Below, piece after piece: positions 1 to 7,653 of a stretch of DNA of 64,000 nt (its first letter is position 1; every line of letters begins with the position of its first letter). The notes under the pieces are model-generated. The model worked only from the letters and a program-made list of their open reading frames with translations, did not search any database and was not told the origin of the DNA. This DNA is from Citreicoccus inhibens. GTDB lineage: Bacteria > Myxococcota > Myxococcia > Myxococcales > Myxococcaceae. Position numbers and translations under genes: made by a program. The DNA is taken from NCBI RefSeq assembly GCF_019039035.1, contig NZ_JAHNZT010000015.1, forward strand, positions 62,001-126,000, written 5' to 3'.

Positions 1-705
1 GCTGTCGAACGCGCCCGACACGCCGCCCACCGCGTTCTGCAGGAAGTACATCCGCTCGGCGATGTCATCGCGGTTGGTGCAGACGAAGCCGCCCACCACG
101 TCGCTGTGGCCGTTGAGGTACTTGGTGGTCGAGTGGACGACCACGTCGAAGCCCAGGTCCAGCGGGCGCTGGAAGTAGGGCGTCATGAACGTGTTGTCCG
201 CGACGGCGAGGATGCCCCGCTTCTTCGCCACCTCCGCGATGCGGCCCAGGTCGATGAGCTTGAGCATCGGGTTCGTCGGAGACTCCACCCAGACCATCTT
301 CGTCTTCGGGGTGATGGCCGCCTCGAAGTTCTCCGGCTTGGACAGGTCCACGAAGGAGAACTGCAGGCCCGAGCGCTTGAAGACCTTGTCGAAGATGCGG
401 AACGTGCCGCCGTACACATCGTCGGAGACGATGACGTGGTCACCGGCCTCCAGCATGTGCATCATCATGTCGGTGCCCGCGAGCCCCGAGGCGAACGCGG
501 CGCCGTACTTCGCCCCTTCCAGCGCGGCCAGGCAGTCCTGCAGCGCCTTGCGCGTGGGGTTCTGCGTCCGGCTGTACTCGTAGCCCTTGTGCTCCCCGGG
601 GCCGTCCTGGACGTAGGTGGAGGTCAGGTAGACCGGCGTCATGATGGCGCCAGTGGTGGGGTCCGGCTCCTGGCCGGCATGAATCGCGAGCGTGTCGAAG
701 CGCAT
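1..705 (-). CDS. Cystathionine gamma-synthase / gamma-lyase family PLP enzyme (3' end outside window)
   Basis: Cytosolic PLP enzyme of the Cys/Met metabolism family; members join O-succinyl- or O-acetylhomoserine to cysteine, or cleave cystathionine, in transsulfuration. 235 codons are visible from an ATG whose product begins MRFDTLAIHAG, the usual family N-terminus. Seen: the substrate/PLP segment YEYSRTQNPTR (about residues 43-52), the ASGLAG loop (72-77), the AVADNTF segment with the PLP-pyridine aspartate (170), and the Schiff-base lysine in HSTTKYLNGHSD (Lys195). The C-terminal third, about 150 residues, lies beyond the left edge. It is the gene downstream of a crotonase-family gene on the same strand, 56 nt away. 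Synthase and lyase activity cannot be told apart from this fragment. Confidence 0.93.
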   Translation of the reverse strand, partial: MRFDTLAIHAGQEPDPTTGAIMTPVYLTSTYVQDGPGEHKGYEYSRTQNPTRKALQDCLAALEGAKYGAAFASGLAGTDMMMHMLEAGDHVIVSDDVYGGTFRIFDKVFKRSGLQFSFVDLSKPENFEAAITPKTKMVWVESPTNPMLKLIDLGRIAEVAKKRGILAVADNTFMTPYFQRPLDLGFDVVVHSTTKYLNGHSDVVGGFVCTNRDDIAERMYFLQNAVGGVSGAFDS

Positions 706-761
706 GGGTCGCGAACTAACACACTCGTCGTCCGCGCGCATCGCTCGCGCCCGAGCGGTGT

Positions 762-1523
762 CTACTCGAAGCGGCCGTGCCGCCCCGCCCCTCGGGCGAA
801 GCGCGTCGCGCCCGCCAGCGACTCGGACTCCAGGACCTTCACGCCCTCCTGGAACTCGTGCCGCAGCGCGTCCTCCAGCGACAGGTCCGCCTGGGTGTAG
901 GCCGAGCGGCGGTCCGCGTTCATGCACGCCTGGGGAAAGCCGGCGAGCTGCTGCGCCAGGGCCTCGGCGGCCTCGCGCCCCTGCCCCCTCGGCACCACAC
1001 GGTTGACCAGGCCCATGCCGAGCGCCTCCTGCGCGGACACCGGCCTGCCCGTGAGGATGAGGTCCAGCGCGCGCGACAGCCCGATGAGCCGGGGGAGCCG
1101 CACGGTGCCCCCGTCGATGAGCGGCACCCCCCAGCGCCGACAGAAGACGCCCAGCACGGCCTCCTCCTCCGCCACGCGCAGGTCGCACCAGAGCGCCAGC
1201 TCCAGGCCCCCCGCGACGGCATGGCCCGCGAGGGAGGCCACCACGGGCTTGCTCAAGAGCATGCGTGAAGGCCCCATGGGGCCATCGCCCTCGGGCTCCA
1301 GGCGGAGCAGGCGCCCCTCTGCCACGGCCTTGAGGTCCGCGCCCGCACAGAATGTCCCCGCATCGCCGTGCAGCACGCCCACGCGCGCGTCGGGGTCCGC
1401 GTCGAACGCGCGGAAGGCCTCCGCCAGGGCGTGCGCGGTGTCGCGGTCCACCGCGTTGCGGACCTCGGGTCGCTCCAGGATGACCGTGGTGACGGGGCCC
1501 TGCTTCTCGACGCGCACGCTCAT
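762..1523 (-). CDS. Enoyl-CoA hydratase/isomerase (crotonase) family protein
   Basis: 253-residue crotonase-fold protein, normal size for the family, cytosolic, acting on acyl-CoA thioesters. The ATG at 1523 (MSVRVEKQGPVT) is chosen because the frame upstream is not crotonase-like. Seen: the CoA/oxyanion segment GTFCAGADLKAV (about residues 56-67), the second oxyanion stretch HAVAGGLELALWCD, and the GGTVRLPRLIG helix region. The first catalytic glutamate of hydratases (in GGLELAL) is kept. The second, normally in a PExxxG motif, is replaced in CRRWGVPL, so a standard hydratase reaction is doubtful and an isomerase or other crotonase role is possible. Substrate unknown. Confidence 0.88.
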   Translation of the reverse strand: MSVRVEKQGPVTTVILERPEVRNAVDRDTAHALAEAFRAFDADPDARVGVLHGDAGTFCAGADLKAVAEGRLLRLEPEGDGPMGPSRMLLSKPVVASLAGHAVAGGLELALWCDLRVAEEEAVLGVFCRRWGVPLIDGGTVRLPRLIGLSRALDLILTGRPVSAQEALGMGLVNRVVPRGQGREAAEALAQQLAGFPQACMNADRRSAYTQADLSLEDALRHEFQEGVKVLESESLAGATRFARGAGRHGRFE

Positions 1524-1646
1524 GGCCCGGGTTTTCCCTCGCTCGCCCCCTGGGCGTCCATGGGAAGTCGCGCGCCGTGCATCACGGCGCTTGCCGGATG
1601 ACGGCGAGTCGGGAATGAGGGGCCCGGACAGGAAGGACACGAGGAC

Positions 1647-2651
1647 ATGACGCAGCCATCAGACCCACGCGAGCCCGCCCCCGGAGCCTCGGCCTCTTCC
1701 GGAGGAATGTTCGAGAACCGCCTGCGCAAGAACGCGAAGCGGCTGCGCAAGTGGGCTCAGGCCCAGGGCCTCACCGCCTTCCGCGTCTACGACCGTGACG
1801 TGCCCGAGTACCCCTACGCGGTGGACCTGTACGGCGACCACGCGCACGTCGTGGAGTATCCGCGCCGCCGGGCCCTGCGCGACGGGACCACCGAGACGCA
1901 GCGCGAGGAAGTGCTCGCCGCGGTCACCTCGGTGCTGGCCATTCCGGCCGAGCGGATCCGCGTGAAGACGCATACCCCGCAGCCGTGGGGTCGCTCGCAG
2001 TACGGCCGGGTGGGCCAGGGCAGCGAGCGCTTCACGGTGGAGGAGCAGGGCCTGAAGTTCTGGGTGAACCTGGGCGACTACCTGGACACGGGCCTCTTCA
2101 TGGACCACCGCAACACGCGCGCGCGCGTGCGCTCGGAGGCGCGGGGGCTGCGCGTCCTCAACCTGTTCGCGTACACGGGCGCCTTCACCGTCTACGCTGC
2201 GGCGGGTGGCGCGCGGAGCACGGTGACGGTGGACCTGTCCAACACGTACCTCGACTGGGCGGAGGAGAACCTCGCGCTCAACAAGCTGGCGGACGCGCGA
2301 CACGTGCTCATCCGCGCCGACGCGAAGGCGTGGTTGGAGGCGCAGGCGCGCGACGGCTCGGAGCGCTTCGACCTGGTGGTGTGCGATCCCCCGTCGTTCT
2401 CCACGTCCAAGCGGATGGCGGGCTCGTTCGACGTGCAGCGCGACCACGTGCGGATGCTGGAACACCTCCGGGCCGTGCTGGCTCCCGGAGGTGTCCTCTA
2501 CTTCTCCACCAACTACCTCGGCTTCGAGCTGAAGGAGTCCGCCACGCGCGGCATGCAGCACGTGGAGGAGCTCACGCCCGGCTCCATCCCCGAGGACTTC
2601 CAGCGCAAGGAGATCCACCGCTGCTGGCGCATGGTGGCCCCCTCGCGCTGA
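1647..2651 (+). CDS. RlmK-type 23S rRNA (guanine-N7) methyltransferase, stand-alone
   Basis: SAM-dependent class I methyltransferase of 334 residues. From MFENRLRKNAKRLRKWA onward it matches what is known of the C-terminal RlmK half of E. coli RlmKL, which makes m7G2069 in 23S rRNA. Seen: the PEYPYAVDLYGDHAHVVEY segment, WVNLGDYLDTGLFMDHR, the SAM loop LNLFAYTGAFTVYAAAGGA, the acidic residue in TVDLSNTYLDWAEENL, the catalytic-site motif DPPSFSTSKRM and FDVQRDH. An RlmL half (THUMP plus N2-guanine methylase) is not attached. An A/G-rich leader (GGAAGGACACGAGGAC) supports the ATG. It converges with the next gene, with 4 nt between stop codons. A close RlmI-type paralogue lies 5 kb downstream. 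Confidence 0.9.
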   Translation: MTQPSDPREPAPGASASSGGMFENRLRKNAKRLRKWAQAQGLTAFRVYDRDVPEYPYAVDLYGDHAHVVEYPRRRALRDGTTETQREEVLAAVTSVLAIPAERIRVKTHTPQPWGRSQYGRVGQGSERFTVEEQGLKFWVNLGDYLDTGLFMDHRNTRARVRSEARGLRVLNLFAYTGAFTVYAAAGGARSTVTVDLSNTYLDWAEENLALNKLADARHVLIRADAKAWLEAQARDGSERFDLVVCDPPSFSTSKRMAGSFDVQRDHVRMLEHLRAVLAPGGVLYFSTNYLGFELKESATRGMQHVEELTPGSIPEDFQRKEIHRCWRMVAPSR

Positions 2652-2655
2652 AGCA

Positions 2656-3840
2656 CTACAGCCAGCAGACCTTGTCCTGACAGTGCTCGCCCGCCGGGCA
2701 CTCGCAGTTGGCCACGCACGCCTTGCCGCTGCCCTGATTCACCGGGGCGCAGAAGCCGCTGGCGCAGACGTTGCCGGCAGGGCACTCGCAGTTCACGCGG
2801 CACACGGTGCCGGTGCCCGCATCCGGCACGGGCTGCGACGCGGGCTTGCAGTAGCCCTTGGCGCACACCTGTCCCGACGGACAATCGCAGTTGGCCTCGC
2901 AGCTGGTGCCTCCGCCCGTGCCCGCGTCCGGAGCCGGAGGCGTGCGGCAGTGTCCATTGGTGCACACCGCGCCCGAGGGACAATCACAGTTCGCGGCGCA
3001 CGCCGTGCCCTCGTCGGGAGGAGGCGTGGGCGACTTGCAGAAGCCGTTGGTGCAGACATTGCCCGCCGGGCACTCGCAGTTGGCCTTGCACGTGCCGCTC
3101 GCGGGGATGGGCATGCAGTAGCCGATTTCGCACTTCGCGTCAGACGGGCACTCGGTGGTGGAGGCGCACGGCGCGCGGCACTGGCCATTGACGCAGTCCT
3201 TGCCCCCGGGGCACTGAGCGGCGGTCGTGCACGCGTTCGGGTCCGGCGGACGCGGGCGGCACACGCCATACACACACATATCCGTGGCGGCGCACTGTGA
3301 ATCCTTGTCACAGCCCTGGAAGCACTGATTGTTGATGCAGTAGTTGCCCGCGCCACAATCCGTGTTCAGGCGGCACGCGGGAGTCCCCGCATCCACGGGA
3401 GTGCCCCCGTCCGTCGGCGTGCCTGCGTCGGGCCTGGTGCCCGCGTCCGGCTTGCTGCCCGCGTCGGGGCGCGAGGGCGTGCCCGCGTCATAGATGACGG
3501 GGGACTGCTCACAGTAATTGTCCTTGCAGGTGCTGCCAGCGGCGCAGTCCGAGCTCCGCGAGCAGGGCTGGTTGCAGTAGCCATTGATGCACGTCTTGCC
3601 CGAGGCACAGTCCTTGGAGAACGTGCATGTCTGGGCATTGGGCGGAATGTCACGACACGAGCCCGCGCGACAGTACTGACCGGCGCGACAGTCCGAGGCG
3701 TCGAAGCACGTGTGGGACGAGCCGTCGTCCGGGCACCAATCATCGTCGGTGCCTCGGGTATCGACGATGCAGCCAGGAAGGGCAAAGAGCAACGCGAGCA
3801 GTGGCACGAGCCACGGTCCGCGCGCAGCGGTGTTCCGCAT
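2656..3840 (-). CDS. Cysteine-rich repeat lipoprotein
   Basis: 394-residue predicted lipoprotein. The signal peptide MRNTAARGPWLVPLLALLFALPGC ends in a lipobox with Cys24. The rest is a chain of short disulfide-type modules with the pattern C-x-C-P-x-G-x-x-C-x-x-G-x-C, clearest in the last 200 residues (CPAGNVCTNGFC, CPSGAVCTNGHC, CPSGQVCAKGYC, CPAGNVCASGFC). They are separated by Pro/Asp/Ala/Gly/Thr linkers (PDAGT repeats at about 145-185). Such proteins are abundant in myxobacteria, are presumed cell-surface or periplasmic, and have no assigned reaction. It starts 153 nt from a divergent sigma-factor gene and shares an AT-rich spacer with it. The reading frame stays open far upstream of 3840, but that part overlaps real + strand genes and is not used. 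Confidence 0.85.
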   Translation of the reverse strand: MRNTAARGPWLVPLLALLFALPGCIVDTRGTDDDWCPDDGSSHTCFDASDCRAGQYCRAGSCRDIPPNAQTCTFSKDCASGKTCINGYCNQPCSRSSDCAAGSTCKDNYCEQSPVIYDAGTPSRPDAGSKPDAGTRPDAGTPTDGGTPVDAGTPACRLNTDCGAGNYCINNQCFQGCDKDSQCAATDMCVYGVCRPRPPDPNACTTAAQCPGGKDCVNGQCRAPCASTTECPSDAKCEIGYCMPIPASGTCKANCECPAGNVCTNGFCKSPTPPPDEGTACAANCDCPSGAVCTNGHCRTPPAPDAGTGGGTSCEANCDCPSGQVCAKGYCKPASQPVPDAGTGTVCRVNCECPAGNVCASGFCAPVNQGSGKACVANCECPAGEHCQDKVCWL

Positions 3841-3933
3841 CAAGGGGGACTCCGGGAGCAAGAAGGGGTCCGGTCCGGCCACCGGGCAGGTTCTCCGGTT
3901 TCGCCCTACTTCGACGCGGGAAGTCCCTGAATT

Positions 3934-3953
3934 GATCAAAATTATTTTTGATC
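3934..3953. promoter_or_regulatory. AT-rich perfect inverted repeat in a divergent promoter region
   Basis: Arms GATCAAAA and TTTTGATC flank a TTAT centre. It lies in the most AT-rich stretch of the neighbourhood, 40 nt before the sigma-factor GTG and 94 nt before the divergent lipoprotein ATG. The symmetry and base composition suggest an operator or a promoter-proximal site; a terminator is unlikely because genes diverge here. Confidence 0.45.
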
Positions 3954-3993
3954 TCTTTTCCACGCTCCGGAGACCCAGGGACTCGGAGGTAGT

Positions 3994-4746
3994 GTGCCCA
4001 CCTGGACCATTCACACGGACGGCGGGGTGCTCCTGGACCGGAGCACGACCTGGCGCGTCCCCGAGGGGGGAACCCCGGTGTTCTTGCGTGGAGCCCGCGC
4101 CCGGCTGTCGACCCGCGGGCCCGAGGCACGCCCTGGGCTCAACGACCCCACCTCGCCGCCCAGCGCGGATGAGGCCCAGCTCCAGCTCTGGGTGCGCCGC
4201 CTCCAAGAGGGAGACACGTCCGCGTTCGAGCTGCTGTATGCCCACACGCGGGTGGACGCCGCGCGCACCCTGCGCCACCTGGTGGGCAACCGCGTGGACG
4301 TGGAGGACCTGCTGCAGGAGGCCTACCTGCGGCTGCTCACCGCGGTAAAGGGCTTCCGAGGTGAGGCGCGCTTCCAGACGTTCTTCTATCGGGTATGCGC
4401 CAACGTGGCGCTCAGCCACCTGCGTTGGAAACGGCGACGTCCCGAGGACCCCTTCGCCGAACCTCCCGAGTCCATCTCTCCCGGAGAGAGTCCCGAGCGC
4501 GCCGCGGAGCGCCGACAGGCCCAGCGGTTGGTGGAAGCCGCGCTGGAGCGCCTCAAGCCCAAGAAGCGCATCGTCTTCGTCTACCACGAGCTGTGCGGCA
4601 TGAGCCCGGATGAGATTGCCCTGGCCGTGGGAAGCTCGGTCAACACCGTGCGCAGCCGCCTGCACCACGCCCGACAGGAGTTCACCCAGGCCATGCAGCA
4701 CCAGCTCGACAACCGGCGCGGCGGAGGCTCGCATGGGACGCCATGA
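3994..4746 (+). CDS. RNA polymerase sigma factor, ECF type
   Basis: 250-residue sigma-70 family factor. Region 2 is visible at about residues 65-135: AFELLYAHTRVDAARTL, then the core-binding DVEDLLQEAYLRLL, then the -10 recognition helix FRGEARFQTFFYRVCANVALSHLR. Region 4 lies at about 180-235, with helix-turn-helix MSPDEIALAVGSSVNTVRSRLHHAR. Regions 1 and 3 are absent, as in ECF factors. GTG 3994 has GGAGGT only 3 nt upstream. An in-frame GTG at 4078, 7 nt after a GAGGGGGG run, would remove an unconserved 28-residue leader and may be the true start. The stop overlaps the next gene by 14 nt, indicating translational coupling with a FecR-type regulator. Confidence 0.9.
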   Translation: MPTWTIHTDGGVLLDRSTTWRVPEGGTPVFLRGARARLSTRGPEARPGLNDPTSPPSADEAQLQLWVRRLQEGDTSAFELLYAHTRVDAARTLRHLVGNRVDVEDLLQEAYLRLLTAVKGFRGEARFQTFFYRVCANVALSHLRWKRRRPEDPFAEPPESISPGESPERAAERRQAQRLVEAALERLKPKKRIVFVYHELCGMSPDEIALAVGSSVNTVRSRLHHARQEFTQAMQHQLDNRRGGGSHGTP

Positions 4747-6424
4747 GACGCAGGCGCTGTGGGCGCTCGCCGCGGACGAGCTGCGTCCGGAGGAGCGCGC
4801 ACGTGTGCAGGCGCACGTGGCGGACTGCGCCGAATGCGCCCAGGCACTCGCCCAGGTCCACGAGGCCCGCGCCGCGCTCGCCCAGACGCGCGAGGCCGTG
4901 CCGGCCGTGCGCTGGGCCCAAGTGGACGCGAAGCTGCGCGAGGAAGCGGCCCGGCACCTCGCGAGGCCTTCCTTCGGCTGGCGGAGCCTGAGCCTTTCCG
5001 GGGCGTTGGGCGCCGCGTGTCTGCTCGCGCTGCTGGTGTGGTGGCTGCCCCATCGCGCGCCGTCAGGGCCCTCCCCTTCCGAGCCGGTGCGCGTGGCGGA
5101 GACCTTGCCCGCGCCGCTGCCGCTCAGCCCTCCGCCGCCACCTCCGAGCATGCCGGAGCCCGCTCCCGCCCTCGCGATGACCGAGACCGAGAGCGCCACG
5201 GGGGCACTGCTGCGCGAGGCGAATGCGCCAGGACAAGCGCCCACGGCGGAGCAAACTCTGGCGCCGGGCATGCGGCTGCGCTCGGGCATGGCGGTGCGCA
5301 CGCCCGGGAAGTCCACCGCGCTGCTGCGCCTGCCGGACGCGAGCCGCGTGCGCTTGTCCGGAGGAAGCGACGTCGTGCTCGCCCAAGCGGAGCCCCACGC
5401 GGTGCATCTCGTGGTGCGCGAGGGACGGCTGGCCGTACAGGCCTCGCATGCGCCACGCAGTGGCTTCACGGTCGAATCGGCGGGCCTCCGCGTTCACGTG
5501 GTGGGCACGGTGTTCTCCGTCGAGCGCTCACGCCACGGCGTCTCCGTCGCGGTGCTGGAGGGACGCGTGCGGGTGGAAGCCCAGGGCCAGCCGCCGCGCT
5601 TCCTCGGCGCCGGGGAGCGCTTCGAGGTCCGCGCGGATGGCCAGTCGCCCCGAGGGCACACGCTGTCCGCCGAGGACCAGCTGGCCTTCCGCGAGCTGGC
5701 CGGACTGCCGCCAGCGCATGCGCTCACGACGAAGCCCACGGCGGAGAGGGCGCAGCCCACCTCGGAGCCCGTGGCCCAGGTGCTCCCGCCGACAGTCCCC
5801 GTCACGCCGGAGGCTCCCGCCCCTCCGGTGGACTCCGCGCCGCGCGCCCACGAGGACGCGGACGAGTTCGAACCGTATCCCGCGGCCTCTACTGCTTCGC
5901 CTGGGGCCAGCGCCGCCCTGGCCTTGAACACGCCAGTTGCAGCGCCTTCGGAGCCGCCGCCGCTGACGCGGGCCCCGCCCGTGTCGCGAGGCTTGGGCGG
6001 ATTGATTCCTGGCGGCCTGATGGCCTCGGACGCGGATGAGCGGTTCCTCGGGTACGCGCGCGTGCACGCCATCACCCGCACCTGCGAGGGCTTCCTCGTG
6101 GGCCTCCAGGAGATCGCCGAGCACAGCCCCCGCGAGGAGCATCGCGAACAGGCGCGCTACCTGCGTGCACGCTGCTTCAAGGTGCGGCAACACACGACCT
6201 CGGCCGAGGACGAGTACCGGCGCTACCTGAGCGAGTTCCCCAACGGGCGCCATGCCTCCGAGGCGCGGGCCGCGATTCCGCCTCCCCCGGTTCCACTCCC
6301 TTCAAACGAGGACCGGCGCCCCGCCACCACTCCGCCCCGCGTGACGCCGTCCGGCACGCCGTGGCCCCGCACGCCGGAGGGACCGCGCCCGGCGGTCAAC
6401 CCCGGGGCTCGTCGTCCGTGGTGA
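4733..6424 (+). CDS. Membrane anti-sigma/FecR-domain regulator with zinc-finger head and TPR-like tail
   Basis: 563 residues from an ATG preceded by GGCGGAGG. Order of parts: a zinc-finger anti-sigma-like head (HVADCAECAQAL, about 28-38, H-x3-C-x2-C); a single membrane helix (SLSGALGAACLLALLVWWLP, about 86-105); a Pro-rich linker; a FecR domain (about 170-300, with MRLRSGMAVRTPGKSTALLRLPD and VHVVGTVFSVER); a long Pro/Ala linker; and a C-terminal helical repeat (about 450-520, REQARYLRARCFKVRQHTTSAEDEYRRYLSEFPNGRHASEARAAI) like TPR/YbgF-type domains. Inferred role: it holds the overlapping ECF sigma factor at the membrane and responds to an envelope signal. Cytoplasmic head and periplasmic FecR domain fit this. 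No TonB-dependent receptor is adjacent, unlike the classical Fec system. Confidence 0.85.
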   Translation: MGRHETQALWALAADELRPEERARVQAHVADCAECAQALAQVHEARAALAQTREAVPAVRWAQVDAKLREEAARHLARPSFGWRSLSLSGALGAACLLALLVWWLPHRAPSGPSPSEPVRVAETLPAPLPLSPPPPPPSMPEPAPALAMTETESATGALLREANAPGQAPTAEQTLAPGMRLRSGMAVRTPGKSTALLRLPDASRVRLSGGSDVVLAQAEPHAVHLVVREGRLAVQASHAPRSGFTVESAGLRVHVVGTVFSVERSRHGVSVAVLEGRVRVEAQGQPPRFLGAGERFEVRADGQSPRGHTLSAEDQLAFRELAGLPPAHALTTKPTAERAQPTSEPVAQVLPPTVPVTPEAPAPPVDSAPRAHEDADEFEPYPAASTASPGASAALALNTPVAAPSEPPPLTRAPPVSRGLGGLIPGGLMASDADERFLGYARVHAITRTCEGFLVGLQEIAEHSPREEHREQARYLRARCFKVRQHTTSAEDEYRRYLSEFPNGRHASEARAAIPPPPVPLPSNEDRRPATTPPRVTPSGTPWPRTPEGPRPAVNPGARRPW

Positions 6425-6938
6425 ACTCCGCGTCCACCTCGCCCGAGGCGCCACGATGGGATGACTCGCTCCGCGGGAAGGACGTGGGGCGCTCACCAGG
6501 AAAGGACGTGGGCCCGTCGCCCTCGAAGTCCGTGGGTACGCCCACGCGGACCTGCGTCACCCGCAGCGAGCCGTCCCGCATGCGGCGCTCCAGCGAGCGA
6601 CGCGCATGCTTCGACACGAAGCGGCGCACCGGCGGCAACATGAGCAGCACGCCCGCGAGGTCGGTGAGGATTCCGGGAGCGATGAGCAACGCGCCGCCCA
6701 GGAGCACCAGCGCGCCGCTCAGCAGCCCCTCCTCCGGCATCCGCCCCCGAGCGACGGCCTCGCGCCAGCCGTCGAAGACCTGACGGGCCTTCCACCGCGC
6801 GACGACGCCCCCGACCAGCGCCGAGGACACGAGCAGGAAGAGCATCGGCACGAGCCCGATGTGCCGCCCGATGACGACGAGCAGGTACAGCTCCAGCACA
6901 GGGACGAGGATGAGGGCGGCGATGAGGAACCGGAGCAC
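6396..6938 (-). CDS. fxsA: FxsA family membrane protein
   Basis: 180-residue inner-membrane protein. The N-terminus MLRFLIAALILVPVLELYLLVVIGRHIG carries the family ELYLL signature, followed by a second hydrophobic stretch (LVPMLFLLVSSALVGG), a cytosolic linker ending in PEEGLLSGALVLLGGALLIAPGILTD, which is the most conserved FxsA segment, and a third helix. The last 70 residues are polar and variable. E. coli FxsA, when overproduced, relieves phage T7 exclusion by F; its normal function is unknown. The 3' end overlaps the convergent FecR gene by 29 nt. Confidence 0.9.
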   Translation of the reverse strand: MLRFLIAALILVPVLELYLLVVIGRHIGLVPMLFLLVSSALVGGVVARWKARQVFDGWREAVARGRMPEEGLLSGALVLLGGALLIAPGILTDLAGVLLMLPPVRRFVSKHARRSLERRMRDGSLRVTQVRVGVPTDFEGDGPTSFPGERPTSFPRSESSHRGASGEVDAEFTTDDEPRG

Positions 6939-7054
6939 ACCTCCACCCTAATGCCAGGACGGCGGCGGTGCTCGCACCATCCGTGCCTCGGAGCGGGCTC
7001 GCGCGCGTGGAGCGGCGGCGCGCGCCCCGCTTGGACGCCGGGTGGACGCGCGGC

Positions 7055-7576
7055 CTATCGGCCGTTGAGTCGGTCGATGAGGGCGCCCACGACGAAGTAC
7101 AGGACGATGAAGGCGCCGATGGCGAACGCCACGAAGCGCGTGCCGGGCGAGAAGCCCTGCGGCTCGGGCATGGCGTAGGAGGCACCGATGGCCTCGGGCA
7201 ATCCGGCCACCTCGCCCGCGTAGCGCGCGGTGCGCGCGTACTGCTCCACCACCGGCTCCGCGTCCCGGGCCTCCAGGGCCCGACCGAGCTGGGGGTCGAA
7301 CAAGCGGGCGCCCGCCGCGACCGCCAGCGCGGCGGCCTCCACCACGGTCGCGCGCATCAGCTCATTGCGCTCGGACAAGGGGACGCGCAGCTCGGTCGCG
7401 ACCACCTGTCCGGCCTCGCGCAACACCCCCACCTCCACGTCCCCATCGGGCAAGCGCCACACGCGCTGGCCGTCGGGGCGGAGGACCACGGAGCGCTCGG
7501 CGAGGAGCGCATCCACCCGCGCCGCGTCGTAGGCGGTCCCGGGCGTCATCGTCTGCAGGAGCAACTCGTATCTCAC
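7055..7576 (-). CDS. Conserved hypothetical protein with C-terminal membrane anchor
   Basis: About 173 residues from a GTG whose product begins VRYELLLQTMTPGTAYD. Not recognised. It is a soluble N-terminal part (about 1-140, mixed alpha/beta by eye, with an LRPDGQRVWRLPDGDVEVGVL stretch that could be beta-strands) followed by one hydrophobic helix near the C-terminus (FVAFAIGAFIVLYFVVGALI) and a short positive tail, so it is probably tail-anchored in the inner membrane. Third-position GC is high throughout, which supports coding. The upstream extension of the frame is Arg/Gly-rich and overlaps the leader of the divergent methyltransferase gene. There is no clear ribosome-binding site, so the start could also be the ATG at 7546. 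Confidence 0.7.
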   Translation of the reverse strand: MRYELLLQTMTPGTAYDAARVDALLAERSVVLRPDGQRVWRLPDGDVEVGVLREAGQVVATELRVPLSERNELMRATVVEAAALAVAAGARLFDPQLGRALEARDAEPVVEQYARTARYAGEVAGLPEAIGASYAMPEPQGFSPGTRFVAFAIGAFIVLYFVVGALIDRLNGR

Positions 7577-7653
7577 GCGGGTTGCGAGTATACGCCGCGC
7601 GAGGTGTTCCACCCCATGCCCTCCCCTTCCCCCCTCTCGCCCCCCGGAGCGTC

